This document shows positions 27,201 to 35,542 of a stretch of 64,000 bases of DNA, piece after piece. The position numbers and the translations under genes were made by a program. The stretch spans positions 1 to 64,000 of the forward strand of contig JBKPDF010000028.1 of assembly GCA_046727735.1 (NCBI GenBank), read 5' to 3'. The notes beneath the pieces are model-generated. The model saw only the letters and a list, made by a program, of their open reading frames with translations. It was not told where the DNA came from and made no database searches. The stretch comes from AP-16 sp046727735 (GTDB lineage: Bacteria > Pseudomonadota > Alphaproteobacteria > Rhizobiales > Xanthobacteraceae). Within the stretch, counting starts at the first letter, position 1, and each line of letters begins with the position of its first letter.

Positions 27201-27836
27201 TCAGTGCCGCATCGAGCGGTACCAATTGTCCACTTCGCGACGGACCTGATCGGCGCTGTAACCGTAGCGGTCCTGGATCTTGCCTTCGAGATCTTCTCGC
27301 CGCCCCTCGATCGCGTCGAGGTCCTCGTCCGTCAGCTTCGCCCATTTCTCCTTGACCTTGCCCTTGACCTGCTTCCAGTGGCCCTGGATGCGGTTCCAGT
27401 CGGCCGCCGATTGCAGGGTGCCGACGGTGGTTTTCATGGCATCGGTCGCGGTGCGCGCTACGCTCTGACCCAGTTCCCGGGTCTGGTCGGCCCAAGCGTG
27501 CATCTGGGCCTCCGCAAATTCCGCTTGGAGCTGAACGAGCTCCTCGGCACTGCGCGCCCGCAGCATGCGCTGGGTGAAATCGAACGAGTTCGCGATGGTC
27601 CGCGCGGCGAGCGACAGCGTCTTCTGCCGGATGTCGGACGCCTGCTGGTCGAAGCTCGTGAGGCTCCGCTGCGTGGCCGAGAGGAATCCATCGACCGCCT
27701 GTCTGGCTTGCCCGACGCTGTGCTCGGCGAAGTCGCGCATTCCGAAAGTGCCGAATTCGGCTATCCTTCGCGCCTGCTCGGCGCCATGCTCGGCGAAATC
27801 GCGCATTCCTTCCGACAAATTCGAAGTTCTGGCCAT
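27201..27836 (-). CDS. Phasin-CsbD fusion protein
   Basis: A 211-residue protein starting at 27836 behind a near-ideal aggaggt site. Residues 1-145 are phasin-like helix with an internal duplication: GMRDFAEH occurs at residues 10-17 and 32-39, each followed by Q/A/R-rich helix. The middle contains SLAARTIANSFDFTQRMLRARSAEELVQLQ, typical of the TIGR01841-like phasin core. Residues about 148-208 are a complete CsbD domain: RIQGHWKQVKGKVKEKWAKLT, DLEGKIQDRYGYSADQVRREVDNW. CsbD proteins are usually small, stress-induced and separate. The fusion suggests a stress-linked granule or nucleoid protein; the role is inferred. Confidence 0.85.
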   Translation of the reverse strand: MARTSNLSEGMRDFAEHGAEQARRIAEFGTFGMRDFAEHSVGQARQAVDGFLSATQRSLTSFDQQASDIRQKTLSLAARTIANSFDFTQRMLRARSAEELVQLQAEFAEAQMHAWADQTRELGQSVARTATDAMKTTVGTLQSAADWNRIQGHWKQVKGKVKEKWAKLTDEDLDAIEGRREDLEGKIQDRYGYSADQVRREVDNWYRSMRH

Positions 27837-28095
27837 AAAAAGACCTCCTCTCTCGTGGCCCGTTCCCGATGCGGCGAGGCCGCGGAACCGACGGGTGCAT
27901 GTTGGTTGGATCAAGGAAGGTCCGGTTCGCCCGGACTCGTCTTGCGCTAATCGAGAACCCCGCTGGCGAGTTCCGAAATATTCGTTCCTCTCGCAATTTC
28001 TTGGCAAGCCGTGACGCGTATTTATCGACGATCAGCAATTCTGTTAGATGTAGGTATTATCGGGCTGCCATTCGCCAACGAACTCGGAAATCCAC

Positions 28096-29226
28096 ATGCC
28101 ACATTCGCGCCATGATTCCCTCGACCTGGAGACGATCGTCCGCGGCATCGAACGCTGGGTAGAAATCGAAAGTCCGACCGGCGAAGTTACCGCGGTCAAT
28201 CGCATGATCGATCGCGTCGCCGCGGATCTCGCCGACGTGCCGGTCCGCATCGAACGCCTGCCCGGCCGTTCCGGCTTTGCCGACACGCTCGTGGCGCGCA
28301 CGCATGGGGACGGCCACGGTATCTTGGTGCTTTCCCACGTCGATACCGTGCATCCGATCGGCACGCTCGCCACTTCGCCTTGCCGCCGCGATGGCGACCG
28401 GCTCTACGGGCCGGGCGTCTACGACATGAAGGGCGGCGCGTATCTCGCGCTCGATGCGTTCCGCCGCGTGGCACGCGCGCAGAGCGCACGGCTACCGATC
28501 ACGTTCCTGTTCACGCCCGACGAGGAGGTGGGCAGCCCGTTCTCACGCGAGCGGATCGAGCTCGAAGCGCGGCGCGCGCGGTACGCGCTCGTGACCGAGC
28601 CGGCGCGCGACGGCGGCAAGGTCGTGACCTCGCGCAAGGGCGTGGGGCGCTTCGAAGCGGCCGCGACAGGCGTCCCGGCGCATTCCGGAAGCCGACATCG
28701 TGACGGCCGCAGTGCGATCGACGAGATGGCGCGACAAGTGCTGGCGATCGTCGCCATGACCGATTATGGGCGCGGAATTACCACCAATGTCGGCAAGATT
28801 TCCGGCGGCACCGCGCCCAACGTCGTGGCCGAGCACTGCCGGATCAGCATCGATCTGCGCGTGCCCGACGAAGCCGCCGGTGAGGAGATGCAGGCGAAAA
28901 TCCTCGGCCTTGCGCCCACCGATCCCGGCGTGAAGCTCGCGGTGACGGGCGAGATGAACCGGCCGCCATTCAAGCGCACGCCTGCCGGCGCCGCGCTGTT
29001 CCAGCATGCCCGCAAGCTCGCGGCCGAGCTCGGCTTCGATATCGCCGAAGCCCCGACGACCGGAGGCGGCAGCGACGGCAATTTCACCGCCGCGCTCGGC
29101 GTGCCTACGCTCGATGGCCTCGGCATCGACGGCGACGGCGCGCACACCGGGTGGGAGCACGCGCTCATCTCCTCGATCGAGCCGCGAACCCGGCTGATGC
29201 AGCGGCTTCTGGAGACGCTGGGATGA
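28096..29226 (+). CDS. M20 family metallopeptidase (CPG2/ArgE-like)
   Basis: A 376-residue di-zinc hydrolase of the M20 family, closest in pattern to glutamate carboxypeptidase/acetylornithine deacetylase-like proteins. Metal ligands and catalytic residues are visible: LSHVDTVHP (H, D), YGPGVYDMKGG (bridging Asp), TPDEEVGS (catalytic Glu and ligand), LVTEPA (ligand Glu) and GIDGDGAHTGWE near the C-terminus (His). The dimerisation insert spans about 185-295 with GRGITTNVGKISGGTAPNVV. It is cytoplasmic and cleaves an N-acyl amino acid or peptide whose identity is not shown. It is divergent from the phasin-CsbD gene. Confidence 0.92.
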   Translation: MPHSRHDSLDLETIVRGIERWVEIESPTGEVTAVNRMIDRVAADLADVPVRIERLPGRSGFADTLVARTHGDGHGILVLSHVDTVHPIGTLATSPCRRDGDRLYGPGVYDMKGGAYLALDAFRRVARAQSARLPITFLFTPDEEVGSPFSRERIELEARRARYALVTEPARDGGKVVTSRKGVGRFEAAATGVPAHSGSRHRDGRSAIDEMARQVLAIVAMTDYGRGITTNVGKISGGTAPNVVAEHCRISIDLRVPDEAAGEEMQAKILGLAPTDPGVKLAVTGEMNRPPFKRTPAGAALFQHARKLAAELGFDIAEAPTTGGGSDGNFTAALGVPTLDGLGIDGDGAHTGWEHALISSIEPRTRLMQRLLETLG

Positions 29227-29237
29227 TACTTACTCGT

Positions 29238-29279
29238 GTCCCGATCTTCGCTCGCGCTTCGCGCTTGCTCGTCCGGGAC
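29238..29279. repeat. Family B palindrome arm (isolated copy)
   Basis: The stretch gtcccgatcttcgctcgcgc...gctcgtccgggac is nearly the same as the arm at 30077-30119, in the same orientation. It lies between the M20 peptidase and MazG genes, 0.4 kb from the two arms around the GIY-YIG gene. Confidence 0.75.
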
Positions 29280-29329
29280 ACGCCTGGCCGGATGCGACCG
29301 ATCGTCCGGGACACGTGGACGGAGAAGCG

Positions 29330-29623
29330 ATGACCATCGACGAATATGCCGCTTGGGCCGCAACGCTCGGCAAGCAGCCGCTGAGCGCGGATAAGGAAAT
29401 GCTGGCGTATCTCGGCCTCGGGCTTGCGGGAGAATCGGGAGAGGTAGCGGACGGCATCAAGAAATTCTTGCGCGACGGGCGGTGGGACGCCGAGCATCTC
29501 GCCGATGAGCTGAGCGACGTCATCTATTTTTGGTCTTGTCTGTGCCTCGTAGCCGGCAAGCAGCCCTCGCACGTGCTCGAAATGAGCCGGCGGAAGATCG
29601 AGCGGCGCATGGCAAGGCAATGA
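29330..29623 (+). CDS. MazG-like nucleoside triphosphate pyrophosphohydrolase
   Basis: A 97-residue all-alpha NTP pyrophosphatase of the MazG superfamily, cleaving NTPs to NMP and pyrophosphate with Mg2+. The metal site is given by GLAGESGEVAD (E-x2-E) and ADELSDVIYF (E-x2-D). This short single-domain type is common as a housecleaning enzyme and also in phage and mobile DNA. ATG 29330 has ggag six bases upstream; 29315 would add five residues. It is flanked on both sides by family B repeat arms, which may be coincidental or may reflect repeated local insertion. Confidence 0.87.
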   Translation: MTIDEYAAWAATLGKQPLSADKEMLAYLGLGLAGESGEVADGIKKFLRDGRWDAEHLADELSDVIYFWSCLCLVAGKQPSHVLEMSRRKIERRMARQ

Positions 29624-29636
29624 AATGAAACCACCT

Positions 29637-29703
29637 GTCCCGGACGAAGTGAGCGAAGCGAACGAAGATCCGGGACCCAGGAATGACTTCGCGAAGCGAC
29701 CAT
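29637..29703. repeat. Left inverted repeat of the GIY-YIG unit
   Basis: About 67 bp starting gtcccggacgaagtgagcg and continuing through gaagatccgggacccagga to cttcgcgaagcg. It pairs with the reverse complement of 30051-30119 over essentially its whole length, with a few substitutions and short indels. The outer 40 bp is itself palindromic. Confidence 0.85.
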
Positions 29704-29717
29704 ACTGATGGACTCCG

Positions 29718-30011
29718 ATGGCAGAAGGCTTTTTCGTGTACATCCTGGCGAGCCGGCGAAACGGCACGCTCTATGTGGGAGTTACCAACGACTTGTCGCT
29801 GCGCATAGCTGAACACAAGGCCAAACTCGTACCGGGTTTCACCCGCAAGTATGGCGTCGACAAACTGGTACACATCGATACGTTTCAATCGATTTTGGAG
29901 GCTCGCGCGTACGAACGCGCGCTGAAGCGATGGAAACGAAGCTGGAAGCTCGAGCTCATAGAGAAGGGTAACCCGGAGTGGCGCGATCTCTCAGAGAATT
30001 GGTTAACGTGA
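29718..30011 (+). CDS. GIY-YIG nuclease domain protein (UPF0213 type)
   Basis: A 97-residue single-domain protein of the YhbQ/UPF0213 group. The motif appears as FVYILAS....GTLYVGVTNDL (the GIY-YIG strands, here VYI and YVG), with the conserved Arg in LSLRIAEHK and a Glu in ILEARAYERALKRWKR. These enzymes nick or cleave DNA; several small members are associated with repeats or mobile DNA. ATG 29718 lies 14 bp inside the left inverted repeat, and the stop lies 39 bp before the right repeat. A role acting on the flanking palindromes is a hypothesis. Confidence 0.88.
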   Translation: MAEGFFVYILASRRNGTLYVGVTNDLSLRIAEHKAKLVPGFTRKYGVDKLVHIDTFQSILEARAYERALKRWKRSWKLELIEKGNPEWRDLSENWLT

Positions 30012-30050
30012 TCGGGACCTTGCGCACCGGACCCAGTTCAACTCCTGTAT

Positions 30051-30119
30051 TGGCGCTGCGCGAAGTTTACTCCTGGGTCCCGGATCTTCGCTCGCGCTTT
30101 GCGCTCACTCGTCCGGGAC
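30051..30119. repeat. Right inverted repeat of the GIY-YIG unit
   Basis: Inverted counterpart of 29637-29703, containing cctgggtcccggatcttcg and ending actcgtccgggac. It stops 17 bp before the eda start codon, so it may separate eda from upstream transcription. Confidence 0.85.
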
Positions 30120-30136
30120 GCGGGGATTCCCGGTAA

Positions 30137-30769
30137 ATGTCTCCGCCGGATCCGACACCGTTGTTTGCCGGCGCTCCGGTCGTGCCGGTGCTCACGGTCG
30201 AGCGCGTCGAGCACGCGGTGCCGCTCGCGCGGGCACTTGCAGAGGGCGGCCTGCACGTCATCGAGGTGACGCTGCGTACCCGTGCCGCACTCCCCGCAGT
30301 TGCGGCAATTGCCGAGCAGGTGCCGCAATGCGTCGTAGGAGCCGGAACCGTGCTTGGCAAGGCGGACGTCGCGGCCGCGCTTGCGGCCGGCGCCAAATAC
30401 CTCGTGAGCCCCGGTACCACGGCGGAGCTTGCCGCGGCGTTTGCGGCTGCGCCGGTTCCGGCGCTGCCGGGCTGCGCGAGCGTATCGGAAGCGCTGGCGC
30501 TGTCGGCGCTCGGCTTCCGCGTGCTGAAATTCTTTCCGGCCGAGCCGTCGGGCGGCATCCCCTGGCTGAAATCGGTCGCGGCGCCCTGTCCGGAACTCAA
30601 GTTCTGCCCGACGGGCGGCATCGATCTACGCAACGCCGCGGCCTATCTGGCGCTTCCCAACGTCGTCGCGGTCGGCGGCTCGTGGCCCGCGCCGGCCGAC
30701 GCGATCGCGGCCGGCAATTTCGCGCGCATCACCGAGCTCGCGCGCGAGGCCGCGGCATTGCGCGGCTGA
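30137..30769 (+). CDS. eda: 2-dehydro-3-deoxy-phosphogluconate (KDPG) aldolase
   Basis: A 210-residue class I aldolase that splits KDPG into pyruvate and glyceraldehyde 3-phosphate. The catalytic glutamate is in HVIEVTLRT and the Schiff-base lysine in LKFFPAEPSGG. The phosphate-binding CPTGGID and VVAVGGSW blocks are also present. Length matches the family (about 205-215). It is convergent with a minus-strand operon containing a KDG kinase, so the two enzymes together would complete KDG to central metabolites. ATG 30137 lacks a strong Shine-Dalgarno. Confidence 0.92.
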   Translation: MSPPDPTPLFAGAPVVPVLTVERVEHAVPLARALAEGGLHVIEVTLRTRAALPAVAAIAEQVPQCVVGAGTVLGKADVAAALAAGAKYLVSPGTTAELAAAFAAAPVPALPGCASVSEALALSALGFRVLKFFPAEPSGGIPWLKSVAAPCPELKFCPTGGIDLRNAAAYLALPNVVAVGGSWPAPADAIAAGNFARITELAREAAALRG

Positions 30770-30806
30770 AGCGTCCTCGCGCGCGCGCCGCGCACTCTCG
30801 ATCCGC

Positions 30807-31268
30807 CTACTGTTCGAGAATCGTTTTCAGCGCTTGCAGATCTTTGCGGTTGGCGAGCTTGATCGCAAACGGCAGGATCGGACGGAACAACTTGGAAAAT
30901 CCGGTCGGGTTGCCGCGGTTGCGCAATGTCATGCGCGTGGAATTGTCGTCCACCGGCTCCCACGTATACGTTGTTTCCATATAAAACGGCCGATCCGTGC
31001 GCATGACGAGGCGCTGGCCTGGAACGAACTCGGCGATCTCATAGATGTAGGCGAGCTTGCGCCGCAAAAAATGTGCTTGGAACGCGATGCGCGCTCCCGG
31101 CGCCAACGCTTTGGGGCTCTTCCACTCGACCGATTTGACGTTCAGATACCATTTCGGCGCGTTGTCGGGATCCGCGGCGAATTTCGCGACTTCCTCGTGC
31201 GGGCAGCGAATGAGGATCGCGGTCGCGACATCGATCGTCCTGCCCGGTCGTTGCAACGGCGAAACCAT
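30807..31268 (-). CDS. SRPBCC family protein
   Basis: A 153-residue START/Bet v1-like domain protein: ATAILIRCPHEEVAKFAADPDNAPKWY at the N-terminus is the typical SRPBCC entry (strand, then alpha1-alpha2 with D....W). Then come the curved-sheet strands and the long C-terminal helix FSKLFRPILPFAIKLANRKDLQALKTILE. The fold binds hydrophobic ligands; no reaction is assignable. It is the last gene of a minus-strand set with the sugar kinase (26 bp gap) and aminotransferase, a linkage without obvious biochemical logic. Confidence 0.85.
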   Translation of the reverse strand: MVSPLQRPGRTIDVATAILIRCPHEEVAKFAADPDNAPKWYLNVKSVEWKSPKALAPGARIAFQAHFLRRKLAYIYEIAEFVPGQRLVMRTDRPFYMETTYTWEPVDDNSTRMTLRNRGNPTGFSKLFRPILPFAIKLANRKDLQALKTILEQ

Positions 31269-31294
31269 GGTGCGCCCGCGCTAGTGCGGATCGG

Positions 31295-32218
31295 CTAATG
31301 CACCGCCGCGGCGCGCGGCATGATCGCGCCGGGGTGGCGGATGACCTCGCCCGCAAGCCGATGGGCGGAGGCGGCGGCGGCGACCGGCGCCTCGCCGGCG
31401 AGCCGGGCGGCGAGGTAGGCGGCATTGAAGCTGTCGCCCGCCGCGGTCGTGTCGATCGGAACCACGATCTGCGGCACGGGCACGAGCTCGCGCGTGCCGG
31501 CATCGAGCACGAGCGCGCCTTTGGCGCCGTTCTTCACCGCGATCTCGCCGATGCCAAACGCCTGCAGCCGCTCGACCGTCGCATCGGGGCTCGCGTCTCC
31601 CCACAGCAGCGCCTCGTCCTCGAAAGTGGGGAGCGCGATATCGACGCGCTTGAGCGCCTCCATGAACACCGTGCGAGTGCGGGCGAGATCGCCCTTCCAG
31701 CCGCGCGGGCGGAAATTGCAGTCGAAGGCGATCTTCACGCCGTTCCGGCGCGCGAGCTCGACTACGGCGAGGAAGCGGCCGATGCCGAGATTCGAATAGA
31801 TCGAGAGTGTGACGCCGGAGAAATAGATCAGCCGGCAGTCGAGCAAACGTTCGGCGACGACGCTCCATTGCGGCAGCTCGAACAGCTCGCGTGCCGGCGA
31901 ATTCTCGCGCCAATAACAGAAGCTGCGCTCGCCCTTGGCATTGGTCTCGACCAGGTACAGCCCCGTGGTGCGGTTGGGCACGCGAACGATGAGCTCGCTG
32001 CGAACGCCCTCGGCCGCGGCGAGCGCGATGAGCGCGTCCGAATAGGGATCGTCGCCGAGCGCGCTCGCATAGGAAACCCCCACGCCGGCGCGCGCGAGAT
32101 AGACTGCGGTGTTGAAGGTGTCGCCACCGAAAGCGAGGCCGTAGCGGCCGTCGGGACCGCGGGCGAGCTCGATCATCACCTCGCCGACGGAAATGATGCT
32201 GGGTTTCTGCTCGCTCAT
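31295..32218 (-). CDS. kdgK: PfkB-family 2-keto-3-deoxygluconate kinase
   Basis: A 307-residue ribokinase-fold sugar kinase. The N-terminal IISVGEVMIELARG and AFGGDTFNTAVYLARAG blocks and the C-terminal catalytic motif PIDTTAAGDSFNAAYLA (catalytic Asp in AAGD) define the PfkB family; the pattern is closest to KDG kinases. It phosphorylates 2-keto-3-deoxygluconate to KDPG, the substrate of the convergent eda gene 0.5 kb away. It is cytoplasmic, starting 16 bp after the aminotransferase stop and probably co-transcribed with it. Confidence 0.88.
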   Translation of the reverse strand: MSEQKPSIISVGEVMIELARGPDGRYGLAFGGDTFNTAVYLARAGVGVSYASALGDDPYSDALIALAAAEGVRSELIVRVPNRTTGLYLVETNAKGERSFCYWRENSPARELFELPQWSVVAERLLDCRLIYFSGVTLSIYSNLGIGRFLAVVELARRNGVKIAFDCNFRPRGWKGDLARTRTVFMEALKRVDIALPTFEDEALLWGDASPDATVERLQAFGIGEIAVKNGAKGALVLDAGTRELVPVPQIVVPIDTTAAGDSFNAAYLAARLAGEAPVAAAASAHRLAGEVIRHPGAIMPRAAAVH

Positions 32219-32234
32219 GCGGCGGCTCGTCTGG

Positions 32235-33416
32235 TTAGGCCGCCTTGCGCGTGCGCAGGAAGTCGTGCATGCGATCGAGCGCTTTCAGGATGTTCTCGGC
32301 GGAGTTCGCGTAGGAGAGCCGCAGATAGCCCTCGCCGAGCACGCCGAAATCCGGCCCGCCAACGACCGCGACGCCCGCGTCCTCGAGCAGCGCGGACGCG
32401 AGCGCCTTCGACTTCCACCCGGTGCGTGTGATGTTCGGAAACGCGTAGAACGCGCCCTTCGGGGTCGCGCAGGAAATGCCGGGCAGCCGGTCGAGGCCAT
32501 CGACCACGAGCCCCCGGCGCCGATCGAACTCGGCGACCATTTCGGCAATGCTCTCCTGCGGGCCGGTGAGCGCGGCAAGCCCCGCCCATTGCGCGGCGGC
32601 GTTGACGCACGAATACGAATTGACCGCGAGCTTGCGGGCGAATTCGTAGAGTCCCTTGGGCCACACCGAATAGCCCATCCGCCATCCAGTCATGGCGTAG
32701 GTTTTGGACCAGCCGTTGAGCAGAATCAGCCGCTCGCGCAACGACGGATACGCGAGCAGACAGACGTGCTGCTCGCCGTCATAGAGCATCTGGTCGTAGA
32801 TCTCGTCGGACAGCACCACGACGTCGGGATGGCGCTCGAGGCCGGCCACGAGCTTGTCGACCTCGGATTTCGGCGTAACCCCGCCGGTTGGATTCGCCGG
32901 CGAGTTGAGGATGAGGAGCCTCGTCGCCGGCGTGATCAGCGACAGCGTTTCCTCGGCCGAGAACGCAAACCCGTTCGCCTCCCGGATCGGCACGGGTACC
33001 GGCCGCGCGCCGGTGTACTCGATCATCGACCGGTAAATCGGAAAACCGGGATCGGGATAGAGGATGTCGGCGCCTGCTTCGCCGAACATCAGGATCGCCA
33101 TGAACATGGTGACCTTGCCGCCCGGAACGACCATGACCGTGTCGGGCGAGACCGTCACGCGATAGCGTCTCGCGAGATCGGCGGCGACTGCTTCGCGCAC
33201 CGGAAGGATGCCGGTCGAGGGCGTGTAGCCGTGGTGGCCGTCCCGCAACGCCTTGACGGCGGCTTCGACGATGTGTGGCGGGGTGGAAAAATCCGGCTGG
33301 CCGATGCCGAGATTGATGATGTCGCGGCCCTGCGCGGCGAGCGCGGTGGCGCGCGCGAGCACCGCGAAGGCGTTCTCCTCCCCGATGCGGTCGAAGGCGG
33401 CAACCGTTCTCAACAT
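32235..33416 (-). CDS. Pyridoxal-phosphate aminotransferase, class I (AspC-like)
   Basis: A 393-residue fold-type I PLP enzyme. Conserved blocks are NLGIGQPDFSTPPH, YTPSTGILPVREAVA, LNSPANPTGG, VLSDEIYDQMLYDG (Asp to the pyridine nitrogen) and the PLP lysine in LNGWSKTYAMTGWRMGY, with C-terminal LRLSYANS (substrate-binding Arg). The usual substrates are aspartate, alanine or aromatic amino acids with 2-oxoglutarate. It heads the minus operon with kdgK and the SRPBCC gene, and is divergent from the IlvD-type dehydratase. Confidence 0.9.
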   Translation of the reverse strand: MLRTVAAFDRIGEENAFAVLARATALAAQGRDIINLGIGQPDFSTPPHIVEAAVKALRDGHHGYTPSTGILPVREAVAADLARRYRVTVSPDTVMVVPGGKVTMFMAILMFGEAGADILYPDPGFPIYRSMIEYTGARPVPVPIREANGFAFSAEETLSLITPATRLLILNSPANPTGGVTPKSEVDKLVAGLERHPDVVVLSDEIYDQMLYDGEQHVCLLAYPSLRERLILLNGWSKTYAMTGWRMGYSVWPKGLYEFARKLAVNSYSCVNAAAQWAGLAALTGPQESIAEMVAEFDRRRGLVVDGLDRLPGISCATPKGAFYAFPNITRTGWKSKALASALLEDAGVAVVGGPDFGVLGEGYLRLSYANSAENILKALDRMHDFLRTRKAA

Positions 33417-33555
33417 GGCTTCCCCGCGGCTCTTGCAATGCCGGAGGTCGCGGCCGCCGGCTGATTGATTTCGGCCGGGAGTTCAGCGCATCCTCGCGGC
33501 GAAATCAAACCGATCCGGTGAGAACCGCCGCGGGAGGGCGGAACAGGAGGAAACC

Positions 33556-35370
33556 ATGGCCAAAAAACCCGCGCCGCAACCGGCAAAATCGCGCCGCCTG
33601 CGCTCGCAGGCCTGGTTCGACAATCCCGAAAACCCGGGCATGACGGCGATCTATCTCGAGCGCTACCTCAATTTCGGCCTCACGCGGGGGGAGCTCGCGG
33701 GCGGCAAGCCCATCATCGGCATCGCCCAGACCGGCTCGGATCTTTCGCCCTGCAACCGCCATCACCTCGAGCTTGCCAAGCGCGTGCGCGAGGGCATCCG
33801 GTCGGCGGGCGGCATCGCGTTCGAGTTCCCGACGCACCCGATCCAGGAAACCGGCAAGCGCCCGACCGCCGCGCTCGACCGCAATCTCGCCTATCTGGGC
33901 CTCGTCGAGGTCCTCTACGGGTATCCGCTCGACGGCGTGGTGCTGATGACGGGCTGCGACAAGACCACGCCCGCGTGCCTCATGGCCGCCGCAACCGTCA
34001 ATCTGCCGGCGATCGTGCTCTCCGGCGGGCCGATGCTCAACGGCTACTGGAAGGGCGAGCGCTGCGGCTCAGGCACCGCGGTATGGAACGCGCGCCAGGA
34101 GCACGCGGCAGGAAAGATCAACTACTCGGAATTCATCGATCTCGTCGCCTCCTCGGCGCCGTCGGCGGGCCACTGCAATACCATGGGGACCGCCTCGACC
34201 ATGAACGCGCTCGCCGAGGCGCTCGGCATGTCGCTGCCGGGCTGCGCGGCGATCCCGGCGCCCTATCGCGAGCGCGCGCAGATCGCCTATGAGACCGGCG
34301 CGCGCATCGTCGGGATGGTCCGCGAAGACCTCAAGCCGTCGGATATTCTCACCCGCAAGGCGTTCGAGAACACGATCGCGGCCTGCTCGGCGATCGGCGG
34401 CTCGACCAATGCGCCGATCCACATCAACGCCATCGCCCGGCATATCGGCGTCAAGCTCGCGATCGAGGATTGGGAGCGGATCGGCTACGACGTGCCGCTG
34501 CTGGTCAACATGCAGCCTTCGGGAAAATATCTCGGCGAGGAATATCACCGGGCCGGCGGGCTGCCCGCCGTCATGCACGAGTTGCTCGAGGCCGGCCGCA
34601 TTCACGCCGATGCGCTGACCGTCAACGGCAAAACCATGGGCGAGAACGTCCACGACGCGATCATCGGGGATCCCGACGTGATCCGCCCGTACGACAAACC
34701 GTTGATGCAAAAAGCCGGCTTCAAGGTGCTGCACGGCAACCTGTTCGATGCCGCGGTGATGAAGACGAGCGGCATCTCCGAGGAATTCCGCAATCGCTAC
34801 CTTTCGAATCCGAAGGACCCGAATGCGTTCGAGGGCCGCGCGGTGGTGTTCGACGGACCGGAGGACTATCACCGCCGCATCGAGGATCCGGCGCTCAACA
34901 TCGACGAGAATACGATGCTGCTCATCCGCGGCACCGGGCCGATCGGCTATCCGGGCGGCGCCGAGGTCGTCAACATGCAGCCGCCCGCGAGGCTGATCAA
35001 AAAGGGCGTGCGCTCGCTCCCCTGCATCGGCGACGGCCGGCAGTCGGGCACCTCGGGATCGCCGTCGATCCTCAACGCGTCGCCGGAGGCGGCGGTCGGC
35101 GGCGGGCTCGCGCTGCTCAAAACGGGCGACCGCGTGCGGATCGATCTCAACAAGGGCACGGCCGATATCCTGATCTCGAAAGCAGGGCTGGCGGAGCGCC
35201 GCGCCGCGCTGGAGAAGCAGGGCGGCTACAAATATCCGGCGAGCCAGACGCCGTGGCAGGAAATCCAGCGCTCGATGGTCGAGCAATTCGCCGAAGGCAT
35301 GGTGCTCAAACCCGCAGTCAAGTATCAGAACATCGCCAGGATCATGGGCATCCCGCGGGACAATCATTAG
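33556..35370 (+). CDS. IlvD/EDD-family sugar-acid (aldonate) dehydratase
   Basis: A 604-residue dehydratase of the IlvD/EDD superfamily. Cluster and metal ligands are visible: C66 (SDLSPCNRHH), C134 with K136 (TGCDKTTPA) and C207 (AGHCNTMG), compatible with a 2Fe-2S cluster and Mg2+. The long N-terminus (RSQAWFDNPENPGMTAIYLERYLNFG) is typical of pentonate/hexonate dehydratases such as L-arabonate or D-xylonate dehydratase rather than of IlvD. It converts an aldonate to a 2-keto-3-deoxy acid. ATG 33556 has an aggagg site. It is divergent from the aminotransferase-kdgK operon and upstream of other sugar-acid genes. Confidence 0.9.
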   Translation: MAKKPAPQPAKSRRLRSQAWFDNPENPGMTAIYLERYLNFGLTRGELAGGKPIIGIAQTGSDLSPCNRHHLELAKRVREGIRSAGGIAFEFPTHPIQETGKRPTAALDRNLAYLGLVEVLYGYPLDGVVLMTGCDKTTPACLMAAATVNLPAIVLSGGPMLNGYWKGERCGSGTAVWNARQEHAAGKINYSEFIDLVASSAPSAGHCNTMGTASTMNALAEALGMSLPGCAAIPAPYRERAQIAYETGARIVGMVREDLKPSDILTRKAFENTIAACSAIGGSTNAPIHINAIARHIGVKLAIEDWERIGYDVPLLVNMQPSGKYLGEEYHRAGGLPAVMHELLEAGRIHADALTVNGKTMGENVHDAIIGDPDVIRPYDKPLMQKAGFKVLHGNLFDAAVMKTSGISEEFRNRYLSNPKDPNAFEGRAVVFDGPEDYHRRIEDPALNIDENTMLLIRGTGPIGYPGGAEVVNMQPPARLIKKGVRSLPCIGDGRQSGTSGSPSILNASPEAAVGGGLALLKTGDRVRIDLNKGTADILISKAGLAERRAALEKQGGYKYPASQTPWQEIQRSMVEQFAEGMVLKPAVKYQNIARIMGIPRDNH

Positions 35371-35396
35371 GAGTCTCCGGAGCTGCATGCGCTTTT

Positions 35397-35515
35397 CCCT
35401 CCCCGGAGGGGAGGGTCGGCGTCGAGCGAATGCGAGACGCCGGGGTGGGGTAAGTTCGAGAACCCCACCCGGCTCGACGCTTACGCGTCTCACCGACCTC
35501 CCCTGAAGGGGAGTA
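35397..35515. repeat. Dispersed palindrome, family A (copy 2)
   Basis: About 119 bp: ccctccccggaggggaggg, then gacgccggggtggggtaag, then aaccccacccggctcgacg, ending ctcccctgaaggggag. Outer and inner arms are self-complementary. It lies between the dehydratase and the PEP-mutase-family gene. Confidence 0.85.
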
Positions 35516-35542
35516 AAGCGAGCGCGGAGAGAGGAACGCATC

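Larger units (their letters stand above)
29637..30119 (+). mobile_element. Candidate small mobile element: inverted repeats around a GIY-YIG nuclease gene
   Basis: The interval is 483 bp, with long inverted repeats (29637-29703 and 30051-30119) flanking a single gene for a GIY-YIG nuclease (29718-30011). No transposase is present. The repeats belong to family B, of which gene-less copies occur elsewhere in the window, as would be expected if those are non-autonomous derivatives. Mobility is inferred from architecture only; no target-site duplication is certain. Confidence 0.5.

Noticed and set aside
29637..30119. CRISPR-like array from the repeated GTCCCGG arms
   Set aside because: Repeats are inverted and palindromic, with genes between them rather than regular short spacers. 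No cas genes are present.
32193..33464. 423-residue plus-strand frame over the aminotransferase
   Set aside because: Antisense shadow of the PLP aminotransferase, which has all catalytic motifs.
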